Shown: positions 26,203 to 34,946, numbered from the stretch's first letter. The stretch: 64,000 nucleotides of DNA from Pseudomonas veronii (GCF_001439695.1 NZ_JYLL01000014.1:86673-150672); one strand, 5' to 3'. Made by a program: numbers and translations. The notes: a model not told the origin generated them from the sequence alone.

Positions 26203-27465
26203 TCAGGATTGGCTGGGAATGGTTTGCACGTTGAAGTGCGGCACTCGCCCAAGGGTCAGTAGCAACAGCGGACCGATCAGGCAGCAGGCGGCGCTATAAA
26301 CCAGCATGGCGTTATACGATCCGGTGCGCGCCAGCATGTACGCAAAGAGCAACGGCGCCAGCGCCGAAGCCACGGTATTGAGGCCCTGATGCACGCCGAA
26401 CAGGCGGCCGTATTCGCGCAAGCCGAAGTAGCGGGCAATCAGGAACGCGGCAATATCGAACTCCGCCCCGGCGCCAAAACCAACCAGCACCGCCGCCAGC
26501 ATGAGCGGGGCAAATTCGGTGGTCGGGCTCAGGTAGATGAAACAACCGATAGCGGGCAGCACCAGGCTGATCGCAGACACAATCGGCGGCCACAGACGAT
26601 CGAGCAGATAGCCGATAAGCATGCGGCCGAAGATCAGCGAAATACCAAAGCAGCTGAAAATGGTGGCCGCGTCCCCCGCGGATAGGCCTCGGGCTTGCAG
26701 CATGGGCACGGTGCTGGTGACCATGCCGACAATCGAAGAAATCACCAGGCTGAGCGCCAGGTTACAGGTCCAGAATTTCAGCGAGCCCATGCCTTCACGA
26801 AAAGACATGCCGGGCAATTGCTCCAGCGCACGCCCGCCGTCACGGTGACCGGCAACAGAGGGTAGTTTGAACCACAGCAGAATCAGCGGCAGCAGCACCA
26901 ACAGATTGAGCAGCGCGAGAATCACGAAGGCCGCGCGCCAGTCCCATTGCTCGATGCCCCAGGCCATCAGCCGGGGAATGATGGCGGCAGTGACACCAGT
27001 CCCGGACAGACCAATGGCGAGCGCCAGGCCGCGATTGCTGTCGAACCAAAGACTGATCAGCTGGGTCCAGGTTACGGCCAGCGCGCCCATGCCGACGATG
27101 GGCAGCAGTGCAAAGGCGATGTACATCGACCAGATCGATTGGGTCAGCTGCGTGGTTGCCAGGTAACCGAGTGACAACAACAGCAGGGAAATAACGGTAA
27201 CGCGCTTCATGCCGTAGCGCAGGTTGAACCAACCCACCAACTGCAATGACACCACCGCGCCGCCAAACAGAAAGGTGATGCAGGCTTGCAGCTCACTTTT
27301 GCTCCAGCCAAAGGCATCGCCGAGCGGCACGACCAGTGTGCCGAAACCATAGAGCAGGGCGGCGTTGATGCTGATGGCCACTCCGGCGACCGACAAAATC
27401 AGGATTTTCCAGCTTTGGCGGAATTCGCGCAGATCGATTGCCGCTTCGTTTCTAGACGGGTGCAT
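26203..27465 (-). CDS. MFS transporter, OFA-like (second copy)
   Basis: A 420-residue twelve-helix major facilitator, paralogous to the carrier at 21961. The start at MHPSRNEAAIDLREFRQ is supported by AAGGAA and by alignment with that paralogue. The protein ends GRVPHFNVQTIPSQS. It is the first gene of the minus-strand unit leading to the ferredoxin and reductase. Probably carries a terpenoid carboxylate or a pathway product; direction unknown. Confidence 0.8.
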   Translation of the reverse strand: MHPSRNEAAIDLREFRQSWKILILSVAGVAISINAALLYGFGTLVVPLGDAFGWSKSELQACITFLFGGAVVSLQLVGWFNLRYGMKRVTVISLLLLSLGYLATTQLTQSIWSMYIAFALLPIVGMGALAVTWTQLISLWFDSNRGLALAIGLSGTGVTAAIIPRLMAWGIEQWDWRAAFVILALLNLLVLLPLILLWFKLPSVAGHRDGGRALEQLPGMSFREGMGSLKFWTCNLALSLVISSIVGMVTSTVPMLQARGLSAGDAATIFSCFGISLIFGRMLIGYLLDRLWPPIVSAISLVLPAIGCFIYLSPTTEFAPLMLAAVLVGFGAGAEFDIAAFLIARYFGLREYGRLFGVHQGLNTVASALAPLLFAYMLARTGSYNAMLVYSAACCLIGPLLLLTLGRVPHFNVQTIPSQS

Positions 27466-27534
27466 GGAGTTGGCTTCCTTATAGGTTTTGTTGAGCCAAG
27501 CACTGCTACAAGTGGTGATGTGAATCACCGCCAG

Positions 27535-27562
27535 CAGATTCTTTGAACAGAATCTGGTTTTT
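27535..27562. promoter_or_regulatory. Inverted repeat CAGATTCT-N6-AGAATCTG with T run
   Basis: A perfect 8-6-8 palindrome followed by GTTTTTT, in the 361-base divergent region between the MFS gene and ditA3. It could be a terminator, but no plus-strand gene ends nearby. The core ATTCT-N6-AGAAT also occurs before ditR (32446-32461), so an IclR-type operator is an alternative. Besides this and the spaced repeat at 27765, I see nothing else in the gap. Confidence 0.45.
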
Positions 27563-27764
27563 TAATCAGAATAAAATCAGAAATTCGGCTTTGTCCAGCG
27601 CAGCTATCTGACTAACGGACAAACGAATTTCATGCGTTGCACCCACGGTTGAATCACTCTGAAGCCAGCCGTGTTCAACATCCTGCTGCGATTCCCTTTT
27701 TTTAAGCCAAGGCAATGATCAGGGACAGCGGATGAGCCTCAGCATATCCGCGTTAAAAATTAAT

Positions 27765-27789
27765 TGCACATAAAATAAATAAGTGTTCA
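27765..27789 (+). promoter_or_regulatory. Spaced inverted repeat TGCACA-N13-TGTTCA (cluster motif)
   Basis: Lies about 40 bases before ditA3. The overlapping bases TTGCAC and CATAAT, 18 apart, look like a sigma-70 -35/-10 pair, so this is probably the ditA3 promoter with or without a bound regulator. ditA3 is reported to be inducible by resin acids in BKME-9. Confidence 0.6.
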
Positions 27790-27826
27790 TAATTTGCAAA
27801 AGCTGAACCTGATAAAGGAGAAAAAA

Positions 27827-28063
27827 ATGAGTTCAGAAAAAGCGCAGTTCAAAGCGGTGGCCGACCGAAGCCGCTGCTGTGGTTATGGTTTGTGTGCTGC
27901 GATTTGCCCCAGCCTGTACAAGCTTGATGCCGATGGCATGGTGTACCTCGACGATGCCCGCGTGCCGCCGGAGTTGGAGGAGGAGGCTCGTGAGGGTGCA
28001 GCCGCTTGCCCCGCGGAGGCCATCTGGCTTGAGCCCATCACCCCGGATGACGAAGCCGTTTGA
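27827..28063 (+). CDS. ditA3: [3Fe-4S]/[4Fe-4S] ferredoxin of the diterpenoid dioxygenase
   Basis: A 78-residue ferredoxin. Cysteines at 17, 18, 23, 27 and 61 (CCGYGLCAAICP ... AACPAEAI) give a single-cluster pattern, not the Rieske type used by most ring-hydroxylating dioxygenases. DitA3 of BKME-9 is likewise a non-Rieske ferredoxin and supplies electrons to DitA1A2. AAGGAG is six bases before the ATG. It heads the unit ditA3-B-C-D-E, while the dioxygenase subunits lie 9 kb away, as in the known cluster. The name rests on family and order. Confidence 0.85.
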   Translation: MSSEKAQFKAVADRSRCCGYGLCAAICPSLYKLDADGMVYLDDARVPPELEEEAREGAAACPAEAIWLEPITPDDEAV

Positions 28064-28115
28064 TGGCGTGAGCGCCTGCCGCAAACGTGATAACCACTGA
28101 GGTGAGGATGTGCTA

Positions 28116-28874
28116 ATGGGTCGATTACCAAACAAGGTCGCGCTGATAACCGGTACAGGCGGCGGCCAGGGCAGGGCTGCGGCGCTACGTTTTGCCCGTG
28201 AAGGGGCGATTGTGGTCGGTTGCGATTTCAATGCCGAAGGTCACGAGGAGACTGCAGCGTTGATGCAGGCCGAGGGTTTTACCCTGTACGGCTCGGCACC
28301 CGTGGACCTGGGTGATCATGAACAGGCCAAGGCCTGGATCGATGCCGCCGTGGCTGAACACGGGCGCATCGACATCCTGTACAACAACGCTTCCGCCGCA
28401 CGCTTCGGGCTGGTCAGCGAGCTGTCGATCGAAGATTGGCAGTACACCATGCGCAACGAAATCGACCTGCTGTTCTATACCACCAAATATGCATGGCACC
28501 ACTTGGCCGAACAGCGCGGAGTGATCATCAATGTATCGTCCACCGCTGCATGGGGTGGCTCGAAAGTGGCCGGCATTTCCGCGCATTCGGCTGCAAAGGG
28601 CGCTGTGGTGTCCTTCACTCGCCAGTTGGCGGTAGAAGGGGCGCCGTTCGGTATACGTGCGGTCAGTTTGAGCCCGGGATTTGTCGCGACGCCTGGCACC
28701 CGGCCTTTTCTGGAAGACCCCAAAATGCGCGCCATGCTGCTGGATGGCGTATTGATGGATCGCCCCGGCGAACCCGAGGAAGTGGTGGCAATGGCGGTCT
28801 TTGTCGCCTCGGATGAGGCTTCATTCATTACCGGTTCGGACTTCGTCATCGATGGCGGGTTACTCGCGATCTAG
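28116..28874 (+). CDS. ditB: SDR dehydrogenase, probable dihydrodiol dehydrogenase DitB
   Basis: A 252-residue SDR with TGTGGGQG at the cofactor site and a normal C-terminal VIDGGLLAI. At the active site the sequence is HSAAKGAV where YxxxK is expected: Lys is kept but Tyr appears to be His. The expected job is NAD-dependent rearomatisation of the cis-dihydrodiol made by DitA. The start at ATG 28116 follows GAGG; a GTG two codons earlier is less likely. It is 52 bases after ditA3. Confidence 0.75.
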   Translation: MGRLPNKVALITGTGGGQGRAAALRFAREGAIVVGCDFNAEGHEETAALMQAEGFTLYGSAPVDLGDHEQAKAWIDAAVAEHGRIDILYNNASAARFGLVSELSIEDWQYTMRNEIDLLFYTTKYAWHHLAEQRGVIINVSSTAAWGGSKVAGISAHSAAKGAVVSFTRQLAVEGAPFGIRAVSLSPGFVATPGTRPFLEDPKMRAMLLDGVLMDRPGEPEEVVAMAVFVASDEASFITGSDFVIDGGLLAI

Positions 28875-28940
28875 CACGCGCGGCGCCCTGGCATGGGCTA
28901 CCGGCACCCTTTCATCTCGAACAATAACAAGGTGAATAAC

Positions 28941-29891
28941 GTGGACATCATCGGTATCGGTTACATGGGCTTTGAGACCCCCAATCTCCAAGCGTGGCGT
29001 GAGTACGGCCCTCAGGTGATGGGTTTTGGCATAGGCAAGAACCCCGAGAGTGATCCCGATTCGCTGTACTTCAAGATCGATGATCGTCGGCATCGCTTCG
29101 CTTTTCATCCTGGCAAGGTAGACCGCATTGTCTACATCGGTTGGGAAGCGGTGGGGCGCATGGCGTTCGAGGACGGCATCAAGAAGCTGGCAGCCGCCAA
29201 TGTCGACTTCACTCGCGGTGATGCTGAGCTGTGCGAAAAGCGTGGCGTGCGTGAATTAGTGCGTTTTCGTGACCCGGTGGGGTATCAGCACGAATTGTTT
29301 TACGGGCAAAAATGGCTGCCGCGCTCGTTCCAGCCGGGCCGCCCGCACAGTGGTTTCCTTGCCGACGAACGGGGTGCGGGTCATGTGGTGCTGATCACCC
29401 CGGACTACACTCCGGAACTGGAAGACTTCCTGCTTAATGTCATGGGTTTCAGCTGGTATGGCGCTGGTGCGGGCAAGGGACGAACCGGTTTCTTCCGCTC
29501 CAAACTCAACCATCACACCAGCCATGACATCGCTTATGGTCACGGACCGGGTCGCATGGGCGTGCAGCATGTCGGGCTGTTTGTACGCAACGTGCGTGAT
29601 GTCGGTGAGACCTACGACATCGTGCGTCAGCGTGAACTGCCGATGATGATGACCCTCGGCCAACATGCCCAGGACCCCCATCTGTCGTTCTACCATTTCA
29701 ATCCGTCCGGGTTCGCCTTCGAGACCATTGCTGAAATCGAGCCATGGCAAGGCGATCCCTATGAGCTGAATCCAGAAAAACTCAGCCTGTGGGGCCACGA
29801 AATGGTCGGGCCAATTCTCGGCGCCAGCGTCAAGACGCCGGAAGAAGTGCTCGACGCCGAGTACCTGCCGACCTACTTGGCCAAGCGCTGA
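28941..29891 (+). CDS. ditC: Extradiol ring-cleavage dioxygenase DitC
   Basis: A 316-residue two-module VOC protein resembling 2,3-dihydroxybiphenyl 1,2-dioxygenases. The start is placed at GTG 28941 with AAGGTG upstream, because the family begins right at IIGIGYMGFET; an ATG 48 bases earlier would add an atypical leader. Candidate iron ligands are the His in GPGRMGVQHVGLF, the His in DPHLSFYHFNPSG and the Glu in FAFETIAEIE. DitC cleaves the 11,12-diol of the aromatised abietane. It is followed two bases later by an FAH-family gene. Confidence 0.82.
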   Translation: MDIIGIGYMGFETPNLQAWREYGPQVMGFGIGKNPESDPDSLYFKIDDRRHRFAFHPGKVDRIVYIGWEAVGRMAFEDGIKKLAAANVDFTRGDAELCEKRGVRELVRFRDPVGYQHELFYGQKWLPRSFQPGRPHSGFLADERGAGHVVLITPDYTPELEDFLLNVMGFSWYGAGAGKGRTGFFRSKLNHHTSHDIAYGHGPGRMGVQHVGLFVRNVRDVGETYDIVRQRELPMMMTLGQHAQDPHLSFYHFNPSGFAFETIAEIEPWQGDPYELNPEKLSLWGHEMVGPILGASVKTPEEVLDAEYLPTYLAKR

Positions 29892-29892
29892 C

Positions 29893-30777
29893 ATGCGTCT
29901 GGCGCGGGTCGAAGTTGCCGGGCAAGCGTTCTGGGCGTTGCTGAATGCGCAAGCTGATTGCTTTCGGCGAATTAATGCTCCTTTCGCCCACTGGGCCGGG
30001 CTAGGGGCGGATCTTGCGCCAGACGCCCTCGACCCGAGTGGCGAATGGTTGCCGTTGTCGGCTGCGCGCCTGCTTGCGCCATTGGAACCCGGTAGCCGGG
30101 TTTTTGGTGTGGGCCTCAATTACCTCAGCCACCTCAAGCGCCTTGGCAGTGATTCTCCGGCGCACCCGTTGGCGTACATGAAACCGGAGTCAGCGCTGGT
30201 TGGTGCCTATGACGAGATCGATTATTCGCCGCTGACCACCCAGCTTGATTACGAGGTGGAACTGGTCGCCGTAGTGGGCCGCCCGTTGCTGGATGAACCG
30301 CATGCCAGCGACTGCCTGCTGGGGTATACGGTGGGCAATGACATAAGTGCGCGCGATGCCGGCAAGCAGATTGGTCGTCTGGACCTGTTGACCCAGAAAG
30401 CCATGGACCGCACCACACCGGTAGGTCCATGGATCGTGACCGCGGACGAACTGGGTGTAACGGGGCAACCGGCTTTAGATATGCGCCTGAGCGTTAACTA
30501 TGAACTGCGCCAGCAGGACAATACCCGGCAGATGATTTTTCCCCTGGATGAGTTGCTCAATTATCTGGATGCACGCATCAGTCTGCGTCCTGGCGACCTG
30601 GTGTTTACCGGATCCACCCACGGCGTAGGACTGGAAAGCGGGCGTTTTTTACGGCCGGGTGATCGGGTCGAGGCTGAGATTGCAGGTATCGGTCGACAGA
30701 GCAATACCATCGCTGCGCCACGCCAACTCATCCCCGCCCGTGCGGCGGGGCGACTGGGTCAGCCGCTGGACAAGTAA
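29893..30777 (+). CDS. ditD: Fumarylacetoacetate hydrolase family protein DitD
   Basis: A 294-residue FAH-family enzyme. DYEVELVAVVG and the preceding region give the acidic metal ligands; VGNDISARDAG is the family signature. Members hydrolyse, decarboxylate or isomerise ring-fission products. It starts one base after the ditC stop, so it probably acts on the DitC product. One of three FAH paralogues in the window, with those at 35712 and 44713. The symbol follows cluster order. Confidence 0.75.
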   Translation: MRLARVEVAGQAFWALLNAQADCFRRINAPFAHWAGLGADLAPDALDPSGEWLPLSAARLLAPLEPGSRVFGVGLNYLSHLKRLGSDSPAHPLAYMKPESALVGAYDEIDYSPLTTQLDYEVELVAVVGRPLLDEPHASDCLLGYTVGNDISARDAGKQIGRLDLLTQKAMDRTTPVGPWIVTADELGVTGQPALDMRLSVNYELRQQDNTRQMIFPLDELLNYLDARISLRPGDLVFTGSTHGVGLESGRFLRPGDRVEAEIAGIGRQSNTIAAPRQLIPARAAGRLGQPLDK

Positions 30778-30815
30778 TCCCTGAAACTGACTGGCGTAGC
30801 CGCTGAGGAGTGATG

Positions 30816-32402
30816 ATGAGCGAGGGTTCGGCGTGGGCGCCGTTTCGCAACAAAGCGTTCCGCGGTTTATGGCTGGCAGCCGCAGTGGTCAACATGGCTA
30901 TCTGGATGCAGACGGTCGCCGCGGCGTGGATCATGACCACATTGACGACGTCGGCAGCCATGGTCTCTCTGGTGCAAACCGCCGTGACCCTACCGGTATT
31001 TCTGTTTGCCTTTCCCGGTGGGGTGATTGCCGATCGGGTAGACCGTCGCAGTTGGCTGATCATTACCCAGTGCATGATGCTGTTCGCCGCACTGGTGTTG
31101 TGTGTGCTGGCGTACAGCGCGCACATGGAAACCTGGGGCTTGTTGGCGTTTACCTTTGTGCTCGGTACTGGCAGTGCGCTGGGCATGTCGGCGTGGATGG
31201 TGACCATGGTCGGCGTACTGCCTCGCGACCAGGTGCCGGCTGCAGTGTCCTTGAACGGAATTTCCATCAATGCCACCCGGGCTTTGGGCCCCGCGTTGGC
31301 GGGTGCACTGATTGCATACTGGAACACGACCTCGGTATTTCTGGTGATCGCGCTGTGTATGTTCGCGGTGCTCCTCTTCCTCTTTCGTATCGCGCCCAAC
31401 CCGCCTGCCGTGGGCTTGCCACCGGAAACCCTGACCGGTGGCATGCGCAGTGGCCTGCGCTATATCCGGCATTCAGCGGTCCTGTTCAGCGCCATGAAGC
31501 AGGTTCTTGTGTTCACCATGAGTGCCAGTGCTTTATGGGCCTTGCTGCCACTGGTGGCCAAGCAGGAATTGGGTATGGACGCTGGTGGTTATGGCTTGCT
31601 CATGGCGTTTCTTGGTGCCGGTGCAGTATTGGCTGCGCTGAGCTTGCCGCGGTTGTATCGCGTATTGGGCATGCGTCATCTGCTGGTTTGCGGCGCCATT
31701 TCCTTTGCCCTCGCCACCCTCACTGCCGCGCTATCCAACAACCGCTACGCGGTCTGCGCAATGCTGCTGCTGGCAGGGTTCGGCTGGATGGCGGTCAACG
31801 CGACCATTTCAACGGTGGTGCAAACCTATGCCGCCAATTGGGTGCGCGCACGGGTCGCATCGGTCTATGTGTTGATCCTGATGGGCGCGATGGCGGCCGG
31901 CGGTGCGATATGGGGGGCATTGGCCGAGTATCTGGGATTGAGCCAGAGCTTGCTGCTCTCGACACTGTTGTTGCTGGTCGGCATCGCGCTGACCCGAAAT
32001 GGCCATGTGGAACTGGGCCAGGAAGCAGACTTTGCCGAGGTGCAGTTGACCGACACACTCCAGCTGGCCAGTCCGGTGTCCCATTCCGAAGGACCGGTAT
32101 CGGTGGAGATTGTGTACCAGGTGGCGGCGCCGGACCGCGATGAATTTCTGGCTGCCGTATACGCGGTAGGCAAGGCGCGACGGCGCAACGGTGCGCAAAA
32201 CTGGCGTTTGTACCGCGACATGGCGGACCCGCAACTCTACAGCGAGCGCTTTATTGTCGAGTCATGGCTGGAATACTTGCGCCAACAGGTTCGGGTGACC
32301 CAGGCCGACCAGGCCCAAGAGCGTCTCATCGAGCGTTTTCGTCGCGAAGATCTGCAAACCCGTCGTTTGATCTATCAGCCGCCAGTGAAATTAACCGATT
32401 GA
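30816..32402 (+). CDS. ditE: MFS permease with C-terminal extension, DitE
   Basis: A 528-residue MFS_3-type (EntS-like) transporter: about twelve helices to residue 400, then a soluble 120-residue tail from VSVEIVYQV to the end. The tail has the look of an antibiotic-monooxygenase-like ferredoxin fold (EFLAAVYAVGKARRRNGAQ, YSERFIVESW) and recurs in relatives. GAGGAG five bases upstream selects the ATG at 30816 among two tandem ATGs. In BKME-9 a permease gene ditE lies in the same place. Probably uptake or export of a diterpenoid. Confidence 0.78.
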   Translation: MSEGSAWAPFRNKAFRGLWLAAAVVNMAIWMQTVAAAWIMTTLTTSAAMVSLVQTAVTLPVFLFAFPGGVIADRVDRRSWLIITQCMMLFAALVLCVLAYSAHMETWGLLAFTFVLGTGSALGMSAWMVTMVGVLPRDQVPAAVSLNGISINATRALGPALAGALIAYWNTTSVFLVIALCMFAVLLFLFRIAPNPPAVGLPPETLTGGMRSGLRYIRHSAVLFSAMKQVLVFTMSASALWALLPLVAKQELGMDAGGYGLLMAFLGAGAVLAALSLPRLYRVLGMRHLLVCGAISFALATLTAALSNNRYAVCAMLLLAGFGWMAVNATISTVVQTYAANWVRARVASVYVLILMGAMAAGGAIWGALAEYLGLSQSLLLSTLLLLVGIALTRNGHVELGQEADFAEVQLTDTLQLASPVSHSEGPVSVEIVYQVAAPDRDEFLAAVYAVGKARRRNGAQNWRLYRDMADPQLYSERFIVESWLEYLRQQVRVTQADQAQERLIERFRREDLQTRRLIYQPPVKLTD

Positions 32403-32444
32403 AGTGTTCGAGTAATTCCCAGATAAAACTTTTACGGCGCCAAT

Positions 32445-32462
32445 CATTCTCAGGTTAGAATG
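32445..32462. promoter_or_regulatory. Inverted repeat CATTCT-N6-AGAATG before ditR
   Basis: The palindrome lies 29 bases before the ditR start and is itself flanked by GGCGCC on each side. It shares the core ATTCT-N6-AGAAT with the palindrome before ditA3. It may be the binding site of DitR (self-control) or a stem at the end of ditE. Confidence 0.45.
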
Positions 32463-32490
32463 GCGCCACTCTAAAGTTACTGGATTGGGC

Positions 32491-33276
32491 ATGGAACTCA
32501 CTGACGTCAACGACAGCAGCAAATCGGCCGGCGCAACCCTCGTCAAGCCTGTATCCAACGCCATACGCATCTTGCGCTATCTCAGTCAGGTGGGCACGCC
32601 GGAACGTTCAGTGGACATCGCCCGGCAACTGAAAATCAATCCAAGTACCTGCTTCAACATCCTGCGCACCCTGGTGCAAGAGGAGGTGGTCGATTTCAGT
32701 GCCCTTTCCAAGCGTTACACCGTGGGCCTGGGCCTGGCGCGCCTGGTTGAACAATTGGTGACTCAGGGTCACCGCGTGCAAATGGCCAAACCCCTGTTGC
32801 AGAACCTGGCTGCACGCCAGCGGGTGACCATCACCCTGTGGCGCAAAATGAGCCCTGACCGCATCGTCATTGTCAGTTCCGCCGCGAGCCCGACCGATGT
32901 GCGTATCGACATGGCTGAAGGTCAGCGTCTGCCAATTCTGATGGGCGCCAGCGGCCGGTTGTTCGCTACGCAGATCGACCTCGACGATCCGGAAGTACAG
33001 AGCAGTTTCGAGACGATTCGCTGGGCCCAGCCGCTGTCGCTCGAGGTCTATCGCGAAGAAGTGAGAGAGGCCGCCGAGCGCGGTTGGGCAATGGACGATG
33101 GGCATTTTTCGGGGGGGATTCTTGCCATTGCGGCGCCGGTCTTCTCACCAACCAACAGCATCGATTTCACCGTGTCAGCGGTGATGTTCCGTGGCCAACG
33201 GGATGAAGAGGGCCTTGCCGAACTGGGCAAGGCGCTGATCGAGTTCTGCAGCGAAGTGGCCGGCGTACTCTACTGA
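32491..33276 (+). CDS. ditR: IclR family transcriptional regulator DitR
   Basis: A 261-residue IclR-type regulator: N-terminal winged helix-turn-helix (SVDIARQLKINPSTCFNILR) and a C-terminal ligand-binding domain from about residue 85. DitR of BKME-9 is an inducer-dependent activator of ditA3. The start at ATG 32491 lacks a strong ribosome site; a TTG two codons upstream is in frame. The gene follows ditE by 88 bases and converges with ditF. A palindrome in its leader resembles one before ditA3. Confidence 0.82.
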   Translation: MELTDVNDSSKSAGATLVKPVSNAIRILRYLSQVGTPERSVDIARQLKINPSTCFNILRTLVQEEVVDFSALSKRYTVGLGLARLVEQLVTQGHRVQMAKPLLQNLAARQRVTITLWRKMSPDRIVIVSSAASPTDVRIDMAEGQRLPILMGASGRLFATQIDLDDPEVQSSFETIRWAQPLSLEVYREEVREAAERGWAMDDGHFSGGILAIAAPVFSPTNSIDFTVSAVMFRGQRDEEGLAELGKALIEFCSEVAGVLY

Positions 33277-33285
33277 GGCGCGCCG

Positions 33286-34476
33286 TTACTCGCGAACCAG
33301 TAGCAGGCTACCCCCCAGCGGGCCGCCTCCGGCTGCCACCGTACTGACGCGGTGTTCGCGGGTTTGCCGGCCTTCGGCACGACCCCACAGTTGCAGGCAG
33401 GCTTCATGCACGTAACCCAGGCCGTGGGTGCGTCCGCCAGACAGCTGCCCGCCATTGGTATTGATGGGCAAGCTGCCCTCCAGTGCGATGCGCGTGCCAC
33501 CCTCGACGAACGCGCCACTTTCCCCAATGGGGCACAGGCCCAGGGCTTCAAGCCAGATCAGGGTCAAGATCGAAAATCCGTCATACAACTGCGCAGATTC
33601 AACATCCTGCGGGGTGTAGTCGGTGCGTGCCCACATCATCTCGCCAACATCGAAGGCGGCCATTTTGGTCAGGGAGATCTGATCCCACGACCAGGGCTGG
33701 TTCAACGCTGCGCCCATGGCCTCGATGCGAATTGGTTTATTTGGCTGGTCCTGGGCGATATCACGACGGGACAGGATGATGGCGGTGGACGCATCACAAT
33801 GCACGTCGCAGTCGAACATGCGCAGAGGCGTTGAAATCATTCGCGATGCCATGTAGTCGTCCATGCTCATCGGCGTGCGGTACAGCGCCTTGGGGTTGCG
33901 CATGGCGTTCTGGCGACACGTCAGGGCTATCTGCGCCAGCTGCTCCGGTCGGGTGCCGTATTCATGGAAGTGACGCTGGGCATACAACGCCATCAGATTG
34001 ATGCCCGATTGCACATTGAACGGGGTAAACCACTGCCAGGCGTAGCTGCTGTCGCGACCCTGGGTTTTGTTGGTCAGTGCGCCGGCCTGTTTGTTGAGCA
34101 TACGGGCTGACGCTTCGGTGATGGTGCGAAACACCAGTACGTGCTTGCACAGGCCCGCCGCAATCGCCATGGCCCCGTTAATGACCCCGGTAAGCGGGCC
34201 GGGCCCTTCATAACCGCCACCGAACCAGTTGACGTTGAGCCCAAGGGCGCTCTTCAGCGCACTGGGACCGACCGGTGAGAACGGGTCGCCATTGTTGTTA
34301 TCACCCGGCCAGCAGGCCACGCCGTCGATGTCGCTACGTTGCAGGCCGGCGTCCGCAATGGCTTCCAGGCAGGCGTCCAGGGTCAGGCGCATCGCTGACT
34401 TGGTAGACGGTCGGCCGATCTCTGATTGCCCGATACCGGTAATGGCTACGTCTTTTTCATAACGATGATCGAACAT
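33286..34476 (-). CDS. ditF: Thiolase-fold protein (SCP-x/Ltp2-like), DitF
   Basis: A 396-residue thiolase-superfamily protein of the sterol-carrier-protein-x type. The region that holds the nucleophilic Cys in true thiolases reads NWFGGGYEGPGPLTG here, with no Cys at that place, while NGGQLSGGRTHGLG near the C-terminus is kept. This is the pattern of steroid retro-aldolases such as Ltp2, which work with a DUF35 protein. A DUF35 gene directly precedes it and overlaps by one base. It may therefore cleave a beta-hydroxyacyl-CoA by retro-aldol reaction (inference). The start at MFDHRYEKD is set by that overlap. Confidence 0.75.
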   Translation of the reverse strand: MFDHRYEKDVAITGIGQSEIGRPSTKSAMRLTLDACLEAIADAGLQRSDIDGVACWPGDNNNGDPFSPVGPSALKSALGLNVNWFGGGYEGPGPLTGVINGAMAIAAGLCKHVLVFRTITEASARMLNKQAGALTNKTQGRDSSYAWQWFTPFNVQSGINLMALYAQRHFHEYGTRPEQLAQIALTCRQNAMRNPKALYRTPMSMDDYMASRMISTPLRMFDCDVHCDASTAIILSRRDIAQDQPNKPIRIEAMGAALNQPWSWDQISLTKMAAFDVGEMMWARTDYTPQDVESAQLYDGFSILTLIWLEALGLCPIGESGAFVEGGTRIALEGSLPINTNGGQLSGGRTHGLGYVHEACLQLWGRAEGRQTREHRVSTVAAGGGPLGGSLLLVRE

Positions 34477-34910
34477 CACTGATCCTTCTCGAACAGAGGC
34501 AACCACACATCCTCGACATTGAGGAAGCTGACCCGTACCGGCATGTCGATATGTACATCCGTGACCGGCATGCCCACCACGTTGCTCACGAACTGCAAGC
34601 CGGGTTGCTCAACGAGCTCGATGATCGCCACCACATAGGGCACCTCCAGGTCGGGGGTCCAGGGTTGATAGTTGATGGTGAAGCTAAGTACGGTGCCCTT
34701 GCCGGACACCGCTTGCGGCGCCACGTCGAAGCTTGCGCAATGCGGGCAGAGCGGGGCGGGCGGGTGGAAATACCGGCTACAGGCTGCGCAGCGATGAACG
34801 AGCAGTTCGCCCTGTTGACCGCCTTGCCAGAAGGCGCGGTTGTCGGCGTTGAGTGCAGGCAGTTTTCTAGGCATCAGCGGTCCGCAGGTGAGTGTTTGAC
34901 TTGAAGTCAT
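34476..34910 (-). CDS. DUF35 OB-fold/zinc-ribbon protein, partner of DitF
   Basis: A 144-residue protein. The zinc ribbon is CAACSRYFHPPAPLCPHC (two CxxC pairs, about residues 41-58), followed by an OB-fold domain beginning SGKGTVLSFT. Such proteins bind CoA thioesters and form complexes with thiolase-like aldolases (ChsH2-Ltp2 in mycobacteria). The start is uncertain: MTSSQTL or, 12 residues later, MPRKLPALN, the latter matching the usual start of the family. It is divergent from ditG and shares that control region. Confidence 0.78.
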   Translation of the reverse strand: MTSSQTLTCGPLMPRKLPALNADNRAFWQGGQQGELLVHRCAACSRYFHPPAPLCPHCASFDVAPQAVSGKGTVLSFTINYQPWTPDLEVPYVVAIIELVEQPGLQFVSNVVGMPVTDVHIDMPVRVSFLNVEDVWLPLFEKDQ

Positions 34911-34921
34911 ACGGTATCATT

Positions 34922-34946
34922 TGTACATATTTTCTAAAAGTGTCAT
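34922..34946. promoter_or_regulatory. Spaced repeat TGTACA-N13-TGTCAT (cluster motif)
   Basis: Lies between the divergent DUF35/ditF and ditGH units. The gap is again 13 bases, and TGTACA replaces TGAACA. The following CATATA could be a -10 box for ditG. Confidence 0.5.

Noticed and set aside
30833..32143. 436-codon plus-strand frame inside ditE
   Set aside because: Alternative frame of the MFS gene, with no membrane pattern or domain.
32386..32410. TGAAAT-N13-TGTTCG before ditR
   Set aside because: Spacing fits, but it overlaps the end of the ditE coding region and several half-site bases differ.
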